Below, one piece after another: positions 1 to 8,300 of a stretch of 19,340 nucleotides of DNA. The stretch's first letter is position 1, and each line of letters starts with the position of its first letter. Both the position numbers and the translations under genes were made by a program. The notes beneath the pieces are model-generated. The model saw only the letters and a list, made by a program, of their open reading frames with translations. It made no database searches and was not told where the DNA came from. The DNA lies in contig CAVCYP010000034.1 of NCBI GenBank assembly GCA_963606545.1, positions 1 to 19,340 on the forward strand, read 5' to 3'. Source of the stretch: UBA9732 sp963606545 (lineage in GTDB: Bacteria; Spirochaetota; Spirochaetia; Sphaerochaetales; Sphaerochaetaceae).

Positions 1-2374
1 CAACCTTGGATACGCAGTAGTTGAAGACTTCCTGCTGAGCCTTTTCTTCTTCCTGAGGAACCATGGTGAGAGCGCCAACTGGACATGCGCCAACACAAAC
101 TGTACAACCCATACAATCGAGTGGGGAGATAGCAATTGTGAACTTGTAAACGCCCTTGCCCTTTCCAGCCTTAACATCCATGACCTGAGCTGCAGCTGGG
201 AGGTTCTTTGCCTCTTCTTCAGTGAGAGCGAAAGGTCTGATTGTTGCGTGTGGACATACATAAGAACAGTTGTTGCACTGGATACACTTTGCAGCTTCCC
301 ATCTTGGAACTGCAACTGCAACACCACGCTTCTCGTAGGCTGCTGCACCAAGCTCAAACTGACCGTCAACGTGATCAATGAAAGCTGAAACTGGGAGGCT
401 GTCTCCATCCATCTTGTCAACTGGCTCAAGGATTGACTGAACCATCTTAACAAGCTCTGGCTTACCTTCAAGCTTAGCTGCCTTGTCTTCATCAACAGCG
501 TTAGCCCAATCAGCTGGAACCTCAACCTTCTTGAAAGCTGTAGCACCAAGATCGATAGCCTTGTGGTTCATATCAACAACATCCTGGCCCTTCTTGAGGT
601 AGGACTGGGTTGCCTTTTCCTTCATGTGAGCAATTGCTTCTTCCTGAGGCATAACCTTTGCAAGTGTGAAGAATGCGGACTGGAGAATTGTGTTGGTTCT
701 CTTACCCATACCAATCTGCTGTGCAAGGTCAATAGCATCAATTGTGTAAAGCTGAATGTTGTTCTTTGCAATGTAGCGCTTGGAAGCAGCATCCATGTGG
801 TGATTCAGCTCATCAAGGTTCCACTGACAGTTAATCATGTAAACACCATTTGGCTTGACGTCCTGGACCATCTTGAAGCCCTTTGTGACGTAGCTTGGGT
901 TATGACATGCAACAAAGTCTGCCTTGTTGATGTAGTAAGGTGACTTAATTGGGTTGTCGCCAAAGCGGAGGTGGCTGATTGTTACACCGCCAGTCTTCTT
1001 GGAGTCATACTGGAAGTAAGCCTGAACATACTTGTCTGTGTAGTCGCCGATAATCTTAATGGAGTTCTTGTTAGCACCAACAGTACCGTCTCCGCCAAGA
1101 CCCCAGAACTTACATTCAATTGTTCCAGGAGCAGCTGTGTTAGGACAATTCTTGTCTTCTTCAAGGCTAAGATTTGTAACATCATCAACAATACCAATTG
1201 TGAAGGTGTGCTTTGGAGCGTCCTTCTTGAGTTCGTTGTAGATTGCAAAGACAGATGCTGGAGGAGTGTCCTTTGAACCAAGACCGTAACGTCCGCCAAT
1301 GACCTTAACATCGTTAAGACCAGCGTTTGCGAGAGCTGTGACAACATCCAAGTAAAGTGGCTCGCCCTGAGCACCAGGTTCCTTAGTTCTGTCAAGAACA
1401 GCAACCTTCTTAGCTGTCTTTGGAAGAGCAGCAATGAGTCTGTCAGCAGCAAATGGTCTGTAAAGTCTGACTTTGATAAGACCAACTTTCTCTCCGTGTG
1501 CATTGAGGTAATCAATAACTTCTTCTGCAACGTCACAGATTGAACCCATAGCAATGATTACGCGGTCTGCGTCATCAGCGCCGTAGTAGTTGAAAAGCTT
1601 GTAATTGGTTCCAAGCTTTGCATTGATTTTGTCCATGTAGGACTCAACCACTGCTGGGAGCTCATCATAGTACTTGTTGCAAGCTTCTCTGTGCTGGAAG
1701 AAGATATCGCCATTCTCATGGCTTCCTCTCATGTGTGGGTGTTCTGGGTTAAGAGCGTGTGCGCGGAAAGCTTTGACGGCGTCCATGTCGCACATGTCTT
1801 TGAGATCCTCATAATCCCATACTGCAATCTTCTGAATTTCGTGGCTTGTGCGGAAACCATCAAAGAAGTTGATGAATGGAACCTTACCTGTGAGAGCTGA
1901 AAGGTGAGCTACAGGGGAGAGGTCCATAACTTCCTGGACGTTGCCTTCGCAAAGCATTGCAAAACCTGTCTGGCGGCAAGCCATGACATCACTGTGGTCT
2001 CCAAAAATGTTGAGTGCATGAGTTGAAACTGTACGAGCACTAACATGGAAAACACAAGGGAGCTGCTCTGCAGCAATCTTGTACATGTTTGGAATCATAA
2101 GAAGAAGACCCTGGGAAGCTGTGTAGGTGGTTGTGATAGCACCTGATCCCAAAGCTCCGTGGACAGCACCTGCTGCTCCAGCCTCGGACTGCATTTCAAC
2201 AACTTTGACTTGTGTTCCAAAGATGTTCTTCAGTCCATTCGCACTCCACTGGTCAACCAGGTCAGCCATTGGGCTTGATGGAGTGATTGGATAAATGGCA
2301 GCAACTTCTGAGAATGCGTAACTAACGTGCGCAGCTGCGTTGTTGCCGTCCATGGATTTCATTTTTCTTGCCAT
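1..2374 (-). CDS. nifJ: Pyruvate:ferredoxin (flavodoxin) oxidoreductase, 3' end cut by window
   Basis: This cytoplasmic enzyme oxidises pyruvate with CoA to acetyl-CoA and CO2 and passes electrons to ferredoxin or flavodoxin. I translated 791 codons from the ATG at 2374. It has a GGAGG ribosome site seven bases upstream. The N-terminal domain shows YPITPSS with T31, E64 in SEAGAAGAVHGA, and R114 in SARTVSTHALN, the pyruvate and thiamine-diphosphate contacts known from the Desulfovibrio africanus enzyme, at the same numbers. Two 4Fe-4S motifs of ferredoxin type follow: C697, C700, C703, C707 and C754, C757, C760, C764. The family is about 1170-1200 residues, so the C-terminal domain with the third cluster and most thiamine-diphosphate contacts lies outside the window. 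The reading frame is open throughout. No partner gene is visible; the WYL regulator lies 186 bases upstream on the same strand. Confidence 0.97.
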   Translation of the reverse strand, partial: MARKMKSMDGNNAAAHVSYAFSEVAAIYPITPSSPMADLVDQWSANGLKNIFGTQVKVVEMQSEAGAAGAVHGALGSGAITTTYTASQGLLLMIPNMYKIAAEQLPCVFHVSARTVSTHALNIFGDHSDVMACRQTGFAMLCEGNVQEVMDLSPVAHLSALTGKVPFINFFDGFRTSHEIQKIAVWDYEDLKDMCDMDAVKAFRAHALNPEHPHMRGSHENGDIFFQHREACNKYYDELPAVVESYMDKINAKLGTNYKLFNYYGADDADRVIIAMGSICDVAEEVIDYLNAHGEKVGLIKVRLYRPFAADRLIAALPKTAKKVAVLDRTKEPGAQGEPLYLDVVTALANAGLNDVKVIGGRYGLGSKDTPPASVFAIYNELKKDAPKHTFTIGIVDDVTNLSLEEDKNCPNTAAPGTIECKFWGLGGDGTVGANKNSIKIIGDYTDKYVQAYFQYDSKKTGGVTISHLRFGDNPIKSPYYINKADFVACHNPSYVTKGFKMVQDVKPNGVYMINCQWNLDELNHHMDAASKRYIAKNNIQLYTIDAIDLAQQIGMGKRTNTILQSAFFTLAKVMPQEEAIAHMKEKATQSYLKKGQDVVDMNHKAIDLGATAFKKVEVPADWANAVDEDKAAKLEGKPELVKMVQSILEPVDKMDGDSLPVSAFIDHVDGQFELGAAAYEKRGVAVAVPRWEAAKCIQCNNCSYVCPHATIRPFALTEEEAKNLPAAAQVMDVKAGKGKGVYKFTIAISPLDCMGCTVCVGACPVGALTMVPQEEEKAQQEVFNYCVSKV

Positions 2375-2396
2375 GAAAATCCTCCTTGACTTGATT

Positions 2397-2421
2397 TGCC
2401 CTCAAAAGATGGGCATTTTTT
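2397..2421 (+). other. Terminator-like hairpin in the nifJ leader
   Basis: TGCCC (2397-2401) and GGGCA (2411-2415) form a five-pair stem around a nine-base loop, followed on the plus strand by six Ts (2416-2421). In plus-strand polarity this resembles a weak intrinsic terminator, yet no plus-strand gene ends here. In the nifJ transcript it would be a small stem-loop about 22 bases upstream of the start codon, next to the ribosome site. It could stop antisense transcripts or tune nifJ mRNA. Confidence 0.35.
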
Positions 2422-2489
2422 GATTTAACTTTTATTGTTCTTTTGTGCCGGCCAATGAAGCCTCTGCAATTGGACGAACACAATTCCAT

Positions 2490-2518
2490 AGGATAACCCT
2501 AAAATAATATATTTACAA
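2490..2518 (-). promoter_or_regulatory. Candidate sigma-70-type promoter for nifJ
   Basis: Read on the minus strand, TTGTAA (2518-2513) is followed after 17 bases by TATCCT (2495-2490). This would give a leader of about 115 bases before the ATG at 2374. A short inverted repeat, AATTG and CAATT eight bases apart, lies just downstream and could be an operator. This is sequence-only evidence; co-transcription with the upstream WYL gene is not excluded. Confidence 0.4.
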
Positions 2519-2560
2519 GAGAGAGTTTGGTTCTAAAGTCAGCCTTCAGTTGGTATCTAA

Positions 2561-3559
2561 TTAGTCTTTGTACATGTCCAAAATGTGGGACAAATAGTTC
2601 ACAAAACGTTTCTTGAAAGGTGCTGGGCCAAGAACTTCAATAGCAGTTCCACACTGGATGATTCTAAGAATCAATTCAATGGAGTTTTCTGCGTCAAAGT
2701 TGCACTTCAGGGTGCCGTCTTCAAGCTTTTCCATTGCAATTGTGCCATGGGAAAGAGTATCAAAGGAGTTTAGAGCGCTCTTTTGGCGTACCAAAATCTC
2801 CAGATGAATCAGGTCAACAACGTCGTCTGTATTAGCTGGATATTCTTTTTTCCTGAAAGCTTTTAGGTTGTCAGGGATGGTGTAAGTTTCATTGAGGATT
2901 GTGGCCTCTTTGATAGTTCCAATATCAATGGTAACAATTTCAGAAGTATGTCTAAGACGTCCAGTGACAGTCATCGGGTTGCGGCCAGTTTCGCTTTCCA
3001 CGTAGCCTATGAAGTAGGGAGCCAGCTCAGTTTCTTCGTCTGGGGGAAGCTTGCCCACTTCTGTTTCCGGTTGGACTTTGGGGGCATGGGTGATGCGTAC
3101 AATTTTACCGGTGACCCAGGCGTCAATTAGTGTGTCCAGAATTGTGTTGCTGTGGAACATGGCTTCCTTCTTGGTGGCCTCGTTCTGGATTTCGTCCGCC
3201 AGCTGGACTATGTTTGCGCTAATTTTGGGCGCGTAATTCTGCATGCCCATAGCTATCTTACGCAGGCCCGATGCCAAGTGGGGGTTGGTGTACTCGGAGT
3301 TGGTCAAAAGGAGTTCAGCTCCCATGTTCAGGGCAAGGCTTTCATACATGCTGAGGGAAATGGGCTCTTCGCCTTCCTTTGGAAGAATTTTGACAAGATT
3401 TTTGTCTTCGTAGATGTCGCTGTACTGCTTGAGTTCTTCTATGTATCTGCCAATTGTGCTTCTGTGTACGCCAATTCTTCTGGCTATATCGGACTTGCGC
3501 AGACCTTCTGGATGCCCCCTAAGTATTAATTCTAGCTGCGCAACGCGTTCCCCTCTCAT
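2561..3559 (-). CDS. WYL-domain transcriptional regulator with N-terminal HTH
   Basis: This predicted 332-residue DNA-binding regulator has an N-terminal winged helix-turn-helix (about residues 1-55, with GLRKSDIARRIGVHRSTIGR) and a WYL ligand-sensing domain. The hallmark aromatic segment is YFIGY (about 182-186) instead of WYLxxY, followed by the usual R...I...ET..IP pattern and a C-terminal WCX-like extension. I chose the ATG at 3559 over the in-frame ATG at 3619. A GGAG stands 11 bases upstream of 3559, and 3619 lies upstream of the predicted transcription start. The gene is divergent from slyX across a symmetric promoter rich in TGCAAC boxes, which suggests it controls itself and slyX. 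nifJ follows on the same strand and is another possible target. The ligand is unknown; WYL proteins elsewhere sense nucleic acids or nucleotides. Confidence 0.88.
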   Translation of the reverse strand: MRGERVAQLELILRGHPEGLRKSDIARRIGVHRSTIGRYIEELKQYSDIYEDKNLVKILPKEGEEPISLSMYESLALNMGAELLLTNSEYTNPHLASGLRKIAMGMQNYAPKISANIVQLADEIQNEATKKEAMFHSNTILDTLIDAWVTGKIVRITHAPKVQPETEVGKLPPDEETELAPYFIGYVESETGRNPMTVTGRLRHTSEIVTIDIGTIKEATILNETYTIPDNLKAFRKKEYPANTDDVVDLIHLEILVRQKSALNSFDTLSHGTIAMEKLEDGTLKCNFDAENSIELILRIIQCGTAIEVLGPAPFKKRFVNYLSHILDMYKD

Positions 3560-3583
3560 TTTTGTTCTTTCTCCTTTTTTTGC

Positions 3584-3607
3584 GTTGCAATTTTGTTTAA
3601 TTGCAAC
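3584..3607. promoter_or_regulatory. Palindrome GTTGCAAT-N8-ATTGCAAC, candidate operator
   Basis: The arms GTTGCAAT (3584-3591) and ATTGCAAC (3600-3607) are perfect inverted copies eight bases apart. The right arm overlaps the slyX -35 hexamer, and the whole element sits in the predicted WYL-gene leader. Related boxes recur nearby: ATGCAAC at 3611-3617 and 3645-3651, and TTTGCGTTG at 3579-3587 and 3629-3637, exactly 50 bases apart. Location and symmetry suggest autoregulation by the adjacent regulator. In RNA it could also fold as a hairpin. Confidence 0.5.
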
Positions 3608-3629
3608 AATATGCAACATTCAGTATAAT
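3601..3629 (+). promoter_or_regulatory. Promoter for slyX
   Basis: TTGCAA (3601-3606) is followed after exactly 17 bases by a consensus TATAAT (3624-3629). The predicted start is near 3636, giving a 34-base leader before the slyX ATG. It shares its -10 region with a minus-strand promoter. Confidence 0.65.
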
Positions 3630-3650
3630 TTGCGTTGTGGTAGAATGCAA
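3622..3650 (-). promoter_or_regulatory. Promoter for the WYL regulator, mirror image of the slyX promoter
   Basis: On the minus strand TTGCAT (3650-3645), a 17-base spacer and TATACT (3627-3622) form a good promoter. The predicted start is near 3615, downstream of the ATG at 3619, which supports translation from 3559. Its hexamers are the exact dyad partners of the slyX promoter about a centre at 3625.5. Confidence 0.6.
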
Positions 3651-3669
3651 CAAAAAAGGGGTTAAATTT

Positions 3670-3861
3670 ATGGAAGAGAGAATTGAAAAGGTTGAGACAG
3701 ACCTTGCCTACCTTCAAGAAACGGTGCGGCAATTAAACGATATTGTCACAGAACAGCAGATTCTTGTGACTAAATTAGAAAAGCAGGTGGAGTTCCTTGC
3801 CAAGCGGGTTGAGGAGCTGGATACTGAGGCTAGACCAAACAGAAGACCTCCACACTATTGA
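3670..3861 (+). CDS. slyX: SlyX family protein
   Basis: This 63-residue protein is almost entirely coiled coil: heptad-like leucine and valine spacing from EERIEKVETDLAYLQ through KLEKQVEFLAKRVEEL. It ends in RRPPHY, the proline-rich tail typical of SlyX. The molecular function of SlyX is unknown; in enteric bacteria the gene was named for its position beside slyD. I chose the ATG at 3670 because AAGGGG lies eight bases upstream and the SlyX homology starts there. The reading frame runs back to 3601, but that upstream part covers the promoter. The gene is monocistronic, divergent from the WYL regulator, and ends eight bases before the converging MATE gene. I see no clear terminator in that gap. 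Confidence 0.85.
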   Translation: MEERIEKVETDLAYLQETVRQLNDIVTEQQILVTKLEKQVEFLAKRVEELDTEARPNRRPPHY

Positions 3862-3869
3862 TTTGTTTT

Positions 3870-5270
3870 TTAGTTTTCTAGAGCTTTCATTGCTTTCTTA
3901 AACTGGGAGACAAAAAGTATTGTACAAAACGTCACTGAAAGAAAATCTGCAATGGGTTCAGCAAGGTAAACGGCTAAGACTTTGTTTGAAGAAATGATGG
4001 CCGGAAGTAGATAGATGAGTGGAATTAATAGCACTATCTTACGCATACAGGCTACCATTATTGAAGATTTTGCATATCCAATTGAGGTGAAAGTGTTCTG
4101 GCAAGCCATCTGAATTGCAAACAGTCCTGTGATTGCCATGTAGACTCTAAGCAGAGGCCTTGTGTAGGAAGCAAGGACTTCTTCGTTGGTGAAAATGTGG
4201 GCAAAAGCAGAAGGGAAAAGCATAACGCAAAGCCATACGCTGACGGCGTAAATAAGATCTACTTTCAAAAGTAATTTAAAAGCTGCTTTGACTCTCTCTT
4301 TATTCTTTGCTCCAAAATTATAGCTGGTAATTGGCTGGGCTCCCTGACCAAGTCCATTAAGTGGAAGCATGGCAAGCTGCATTACGCTACTACAAATTGT
4401 CATAGCTCCAACGGCAAGGTCTCCGCCGTATTTTTGAAGGGAGGAGTTGAAGCAGATGGAGATGATGCTCTCCGTGCTTTGCATGATGAAGGTTGCAAGG
4501 CCTAGAGTGACTACTGGAAGAATTACTGTGGTTTTTGGTTTTAGGTATTCTTTTCTTATCTTTAAAGAAGTTTTTTTACCAAACAGGAAACTAACTATCC
4601 AAATAGCAGACAGAGCCTGTGAGATTACCGTTGCAATGGCGGCCCCTTTTACTCCAAGGTTAAAAACATAGATAAAGATTGGATCTAGGATTATGTTGCT
4701 TATGGCGCCAACAAGGGTGGTTACCATGCTAATTGTTGCAAAGCCTTGAGCGGTGATGAACATATTCATTCCTAGGGTGAACTGAACAAATAGGGTGCCA
4801 AGAGAATAGATTTTCATATAGTCTACGGCATAGTATATTGTGTTTTCAGAGGCTCCAAAGAGTAAAAGTAAAGGCCTGCAATAGAGATTTAAAATTACAG
4901 TAAGTATAATGGATATAATAATTTGCAAAGTGAAGCAGTTTCCCATAATTTGTTCTGCTTCTTTGTAGTCTCCCTTCCCCATGGCAATTGAGGCTCTTGG
5001 AGCGCCACCGCTACCCACAAGGGCTGCAAAAGCTGATATAATCAAAATTAGAGGAAGGCAGAGTCCCAATCCGGTTAGGGCAAGGGAGCCAGTTTCTGGG
5101 ATGTGTCCAATGTAGATTCTGTCTACAACGTTGTAGAGCATGTTGATAAGCTGGGCAACTACTGAAGGAAGAGCAAGTTTTAAAAGAAGCTTTCCAATTG
5201 GCTCTGTTCCAAGAAAGCTCCTGTCTTTTGAAGGTGCTGGAGTTGTTGATTTTACCGGTGTGGTTTGCAT
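3870..5270 (-). CDS. MATE family multidrug/cation antiporter
   Basis: This 466-residue inner-membrane protein of the MATE family (MatE pairs) exports drugs or metabolites in exchange for Na+ or H+. Its pattern of about 12 hydrophobic segments is visible, and it begins with the family signature of the first helices (LALPSVVAQLINMLYNVVDRIYIGH). The second half repeats the fold (QSTESIISICFNSSLQKYGG, then PLNGLGQGAQPITSYNFGAK), which resembles the MepA/DinF-type branch. The length is normal for the family. A hydrophilic N-terminus of about 20 residues precedes the first helix. The ATG at 5270 is the only plausible start, but I see no Shine-Dalgarno sequence before it, so translation may be weak. 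The gene is divergent from dnaE with a 107-base gap and convergent with slyX. The substrate cannot be told from sequence. Confidence 0.93.
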   Translation of the reverse strand: MQTTPVKSTTPAPSKDRSFLGTEPIGKLLLKLALPSVVAQLINMLYNVVDRIYIGHIPETGSLALTGLGLCLPLILIISAFAALVGSGGAPRASIAMGKGDYKEAEQIMGNCFTLQIIISIILTVILNLYCRPLLLLFGASENTIYYAVDYMKIYSLGTLFVQFTLGMNMFITAQGFATISMVTTLVGAISNIILDPIFIYVFNLGVKGAAIATVISQALSAIWIVSFLFGKKTSLKIRKEYLKPKTTVILPVVTLGLATFIMQSTESIISICFNSSLQKYGGDLAVGAMTICSSVMQLAMLPLNGLGQGAQPITSYNFGAKNKERVKAAFKLLLKVDLIYAVSVWLCVMLFPSAFAHIFTNEEVLASYTRPLLRVYMAITGLFAIQMACQNTFTSIGYAKSSIMVACMRKIVLLIPLIYLLPAIISSNKVLAVYLAEPIADFLSVTFCTILFVSQFKKAMKALEN

Positions 5271-5377
5271 GATGACAATTTACAGAAAATTGGGAGGAAA
5301 AGGCAAATAAAAAACTATGCAGAACGGTATTTTTCTGATAAAGTAAAATTACTAAATATTTGTGGAGTAATAGACGC

Positions 5378-8300
5378 ATGACAGAATTTGTACACCTTCA
5401 TAATCATACAGATTATTCTCTTCTTGATGGTGCCGCTTCAAGCGCAAAATATATTGCTAAAGCTAAAGAATTGGGAATGAAGGCTTTAGCTATAACAGAC
5501 CATGGAAACATGTTTGGAGTGATGGACTTTTACGCGGCCTGTAAAAAGGCAGATATCCAGCCAATTCCGGGGTGTGAGTTTTACATTTGCCCAGAGGGTA
5601 TGGAGAAAAAGGACCCTAGTAACAAACGCTATCACCTTCTGTGTCTGGCCATGAATGACAAGGGCTATCATAACCTAATGGAGCTGAACAGTGTCTCCTA
5701 TCTTGAAGGCTTCTACATGAAGCCAAGAATTGATGCCAAGGCTCTTGAAGAGCACAATGAGGGCTTAATTTGTTTTTCTGCCTGTCTTGCAGGTGAGCTT
5801 CCTCAAAAACTTCTGGCTGGAGATGTGGAAGGGGCCTATGAGACGGCTAAATGGTATAAAGAAGTCTTTGGAGACAGATACTACATTGAAATCCAGAATC
5901 ACTTCATTCCAGAAGAAATTCAGGTCCTCCCACAGTTGGTTAAGCTGGCCCGAGACTTGGATATTCCACTGGTTGCTACTAACGATATTCACTACATTGA
6001 AAAAGCAGATGCCAACGCTCACGATATCCTACTTTGTATAGGAACCGGGAAAAAACAGGAAGATACAGACAGAATGCGCTTTCAAACGCAGGAATTCTAC
6101 ATGAAAAGTGGAGATGAGATGGCAGAGCTTTTCTCCAATTATCCGGAGGCAATTGAGAACACTGTAAAGGTGGCTGAGCGCTGTAATTTTGAAATTCAAT
6201 TCCCCGGTCCTCTGCTTCCAACTGTTGATGTTCCACCTGAGTTCAAAGATACCAAGGAGTATCTTCAACATTTGGCTTGGACCGGTCTTGAGCGCCGCTA
6301 TCCCGGTTATAAAGAAAGACCTGAGCAGAAGGAAGTCCTTGAGAAGAGACTTAGCTATGAGCTGAGTGTCATCCTTAAAATGGACTTTGATGGTTATTTT
6401 TTGATTGTTCGTGACTACATTTACTGGGCAAAGACTCACAATATTCCGGTTGGTGCTGGACGTGGTTCCGGAGCTGGTTCTCTTGTTGCTTATTGTATTG
6501 ACATTACTAACGTTGACCCAATTGCTCATGACCTTCTGTTTGAGAGATTCTTAAATCCTTCAAGAGTATCGCTTCCTGATTTTGATATTGACTTCTGCTA
6601 CGAAGGCAGACAGACGGTAATTGATTATGTTACAGGGCATTACGGGGTAGACAGAGTTGGTCAGATTGCCACGTTTGGAACTCTTAAAGCCAAGGCTGTA
6701 GTAAAGGATGTTGCCAGAGTTCTGGATATCCCCTTTGATGAGTCCAACAAGATTACCAAGTTTATTTTGGATGCTCTTCCAGATGAGGCAAAGGAGCAAC
6801 ATATTAGCTCTCTTTTGCAGTGGTCAATAATGCAATCTCCGGAGCTACAGGAGATTAGAGCAAGAGGAGGCGTCTATGAAGAGCTCTTTGATGCTTCTCT
6901 CAGATTGGAAAATCTTGCCCGCCACGTTTCCACTCATGCCTGCGGTGTTGTAATTGGAAGAACGGCTTTAAAAGATTACGTTCCATTATACAGAGATAAT
7001 GCCACTGGCTCTATATCTACTCAGTACACAATGACTTACCTTGAGCAATGTGGCTTGGTTAAGATGGACTTCTTGGGGCTTAAAACCCTCACTTTGCTAC
7101 GTAACACAGAGCGCTTGATTAGGAAGAAAGAACCTAATTTTGACCTTGAAAAAATCCCTGATGGAGACAAGGAGACCTTTGCTATGCTTTCCAAGGGAGA
7201 CAGTATGATGGTCTTCCAGCTGGAAAGTCCGGGTATGCAAAAGAACTTAAGACTTCTAGAACCAACTAGGTTTGATGAGTTGGACGCCATGGTTTCTCTC
7301 TACAGACCAGGCCCAATGCAGTACATTCCCCAGTATATTGACTCAAAGCAGGGCAGACAGCCAATTATTTACCCGGATCCGGACTTGGAAGAGCTCTTGA
7401 AGCCTACCTACGGCGTCATTGTTTACCAGGAGCAGGTCATGCGTGTTGCCCAAATTATTGCAGGCTTTACCCTTGCTGAAGCTGATACCCTACGAAAAAT
7501 CATGGGTAAAAAGAAGAAAAAAGAGATGCCGGCTCAGAGAGAAAAGTTCATCAAGGGCGCCGTTGCAATGGGCAGAGATGAAAAACACGCGGCGGATATC
7601 TTTACCATGCTTGAGCCTTTTGCCAGTTACGGTTTTAACAAGAGCCACAGTGTTTGCTACACCGTTTTGGCCTACAGAACTGCCTACCTGAAGTGTCACT
7701 ACAAGGCAGAATTCATGGCTGCCAACCTGACCAACGAAATTGGCTCTGGTGATAAATATAAAGAGTATCTTGATTACGTTAAAAGTATTGGCATCAAGAT
7801 TTTACCTCCAAGTATTAATGATTCAGACCTGTATTTTAACGTAGTTAACGGAGAGCTTATCTACGGACTTGCCGGCATCAAGGGAGTTGGCGCCTCCACC
7901 GTCCAAGCCATCTTGGATGAGCGCCAGGCCAACGGCCCTTATACCGATTTCCTTGACTTTCTCAAACGTAGTAATCAAAAGGTTTTAAATTCAGGCGTAC
8001 TTGAAGGACTTATTAACGCTGGCGCCTTTGACTCAATGGGCTTTAATAGACCAACTCTTCTTGCAAACTATGAAGGTGCAATTAAGTCTGTAAAAGAAGA
8101 TAAGGAAGCTCAGGCCTTTGGACAGAACTTCCTCTTTGGAGCAGAGGATATTGGTGGCTCTTCCTATGAAATGGCGGTTCAGCCGGACTACGATTTCATT
8201 CAGAAGTTGGAGATTGAGAAAGAGTATCTGGGCTTCTATGTATCGGGCCATCCTTTGGATAAGTACAAGACGGCTTGGGAAAATTTTGTGAAGCTGGATC

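Noticed and set aside
982..1554. A 190-codon minus-strand open frame inside nifJ
   Set aside because: It is out of frame with the well-conserved oxidoreductase and gives a Leu/Ser/Thr-rich product with no family resemblance.
2397..2421. Riboswitch in the nifJ leader
   Set aside because: A single five-pair hairpin with a plus-strand T-tract is too simple and in the wrong polarity for a transcriptional riboswitch of nifJ.
3560..3619. Upstream ATG for the WYL regulator at 3619
   Set aside because: It lies upstream of the predicted transcription start, overlaps the operator palindrome, and has no ribosome site, whereas 3559 has GGAG.
3601..3669. Longer slyX reading frame from 3601
   Set aside because: The extra codons cover the promoter hexamers; SlyX homology and the ribosome site both begin at 3670.
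5271..5377. Promoters for dnaE and the MATE gene in their shared gap
   Set aside because: AT-rich hexamers such as TAAAAT (5344-5349) occur, but none has a partner -35 at proper spacing good enough to report.
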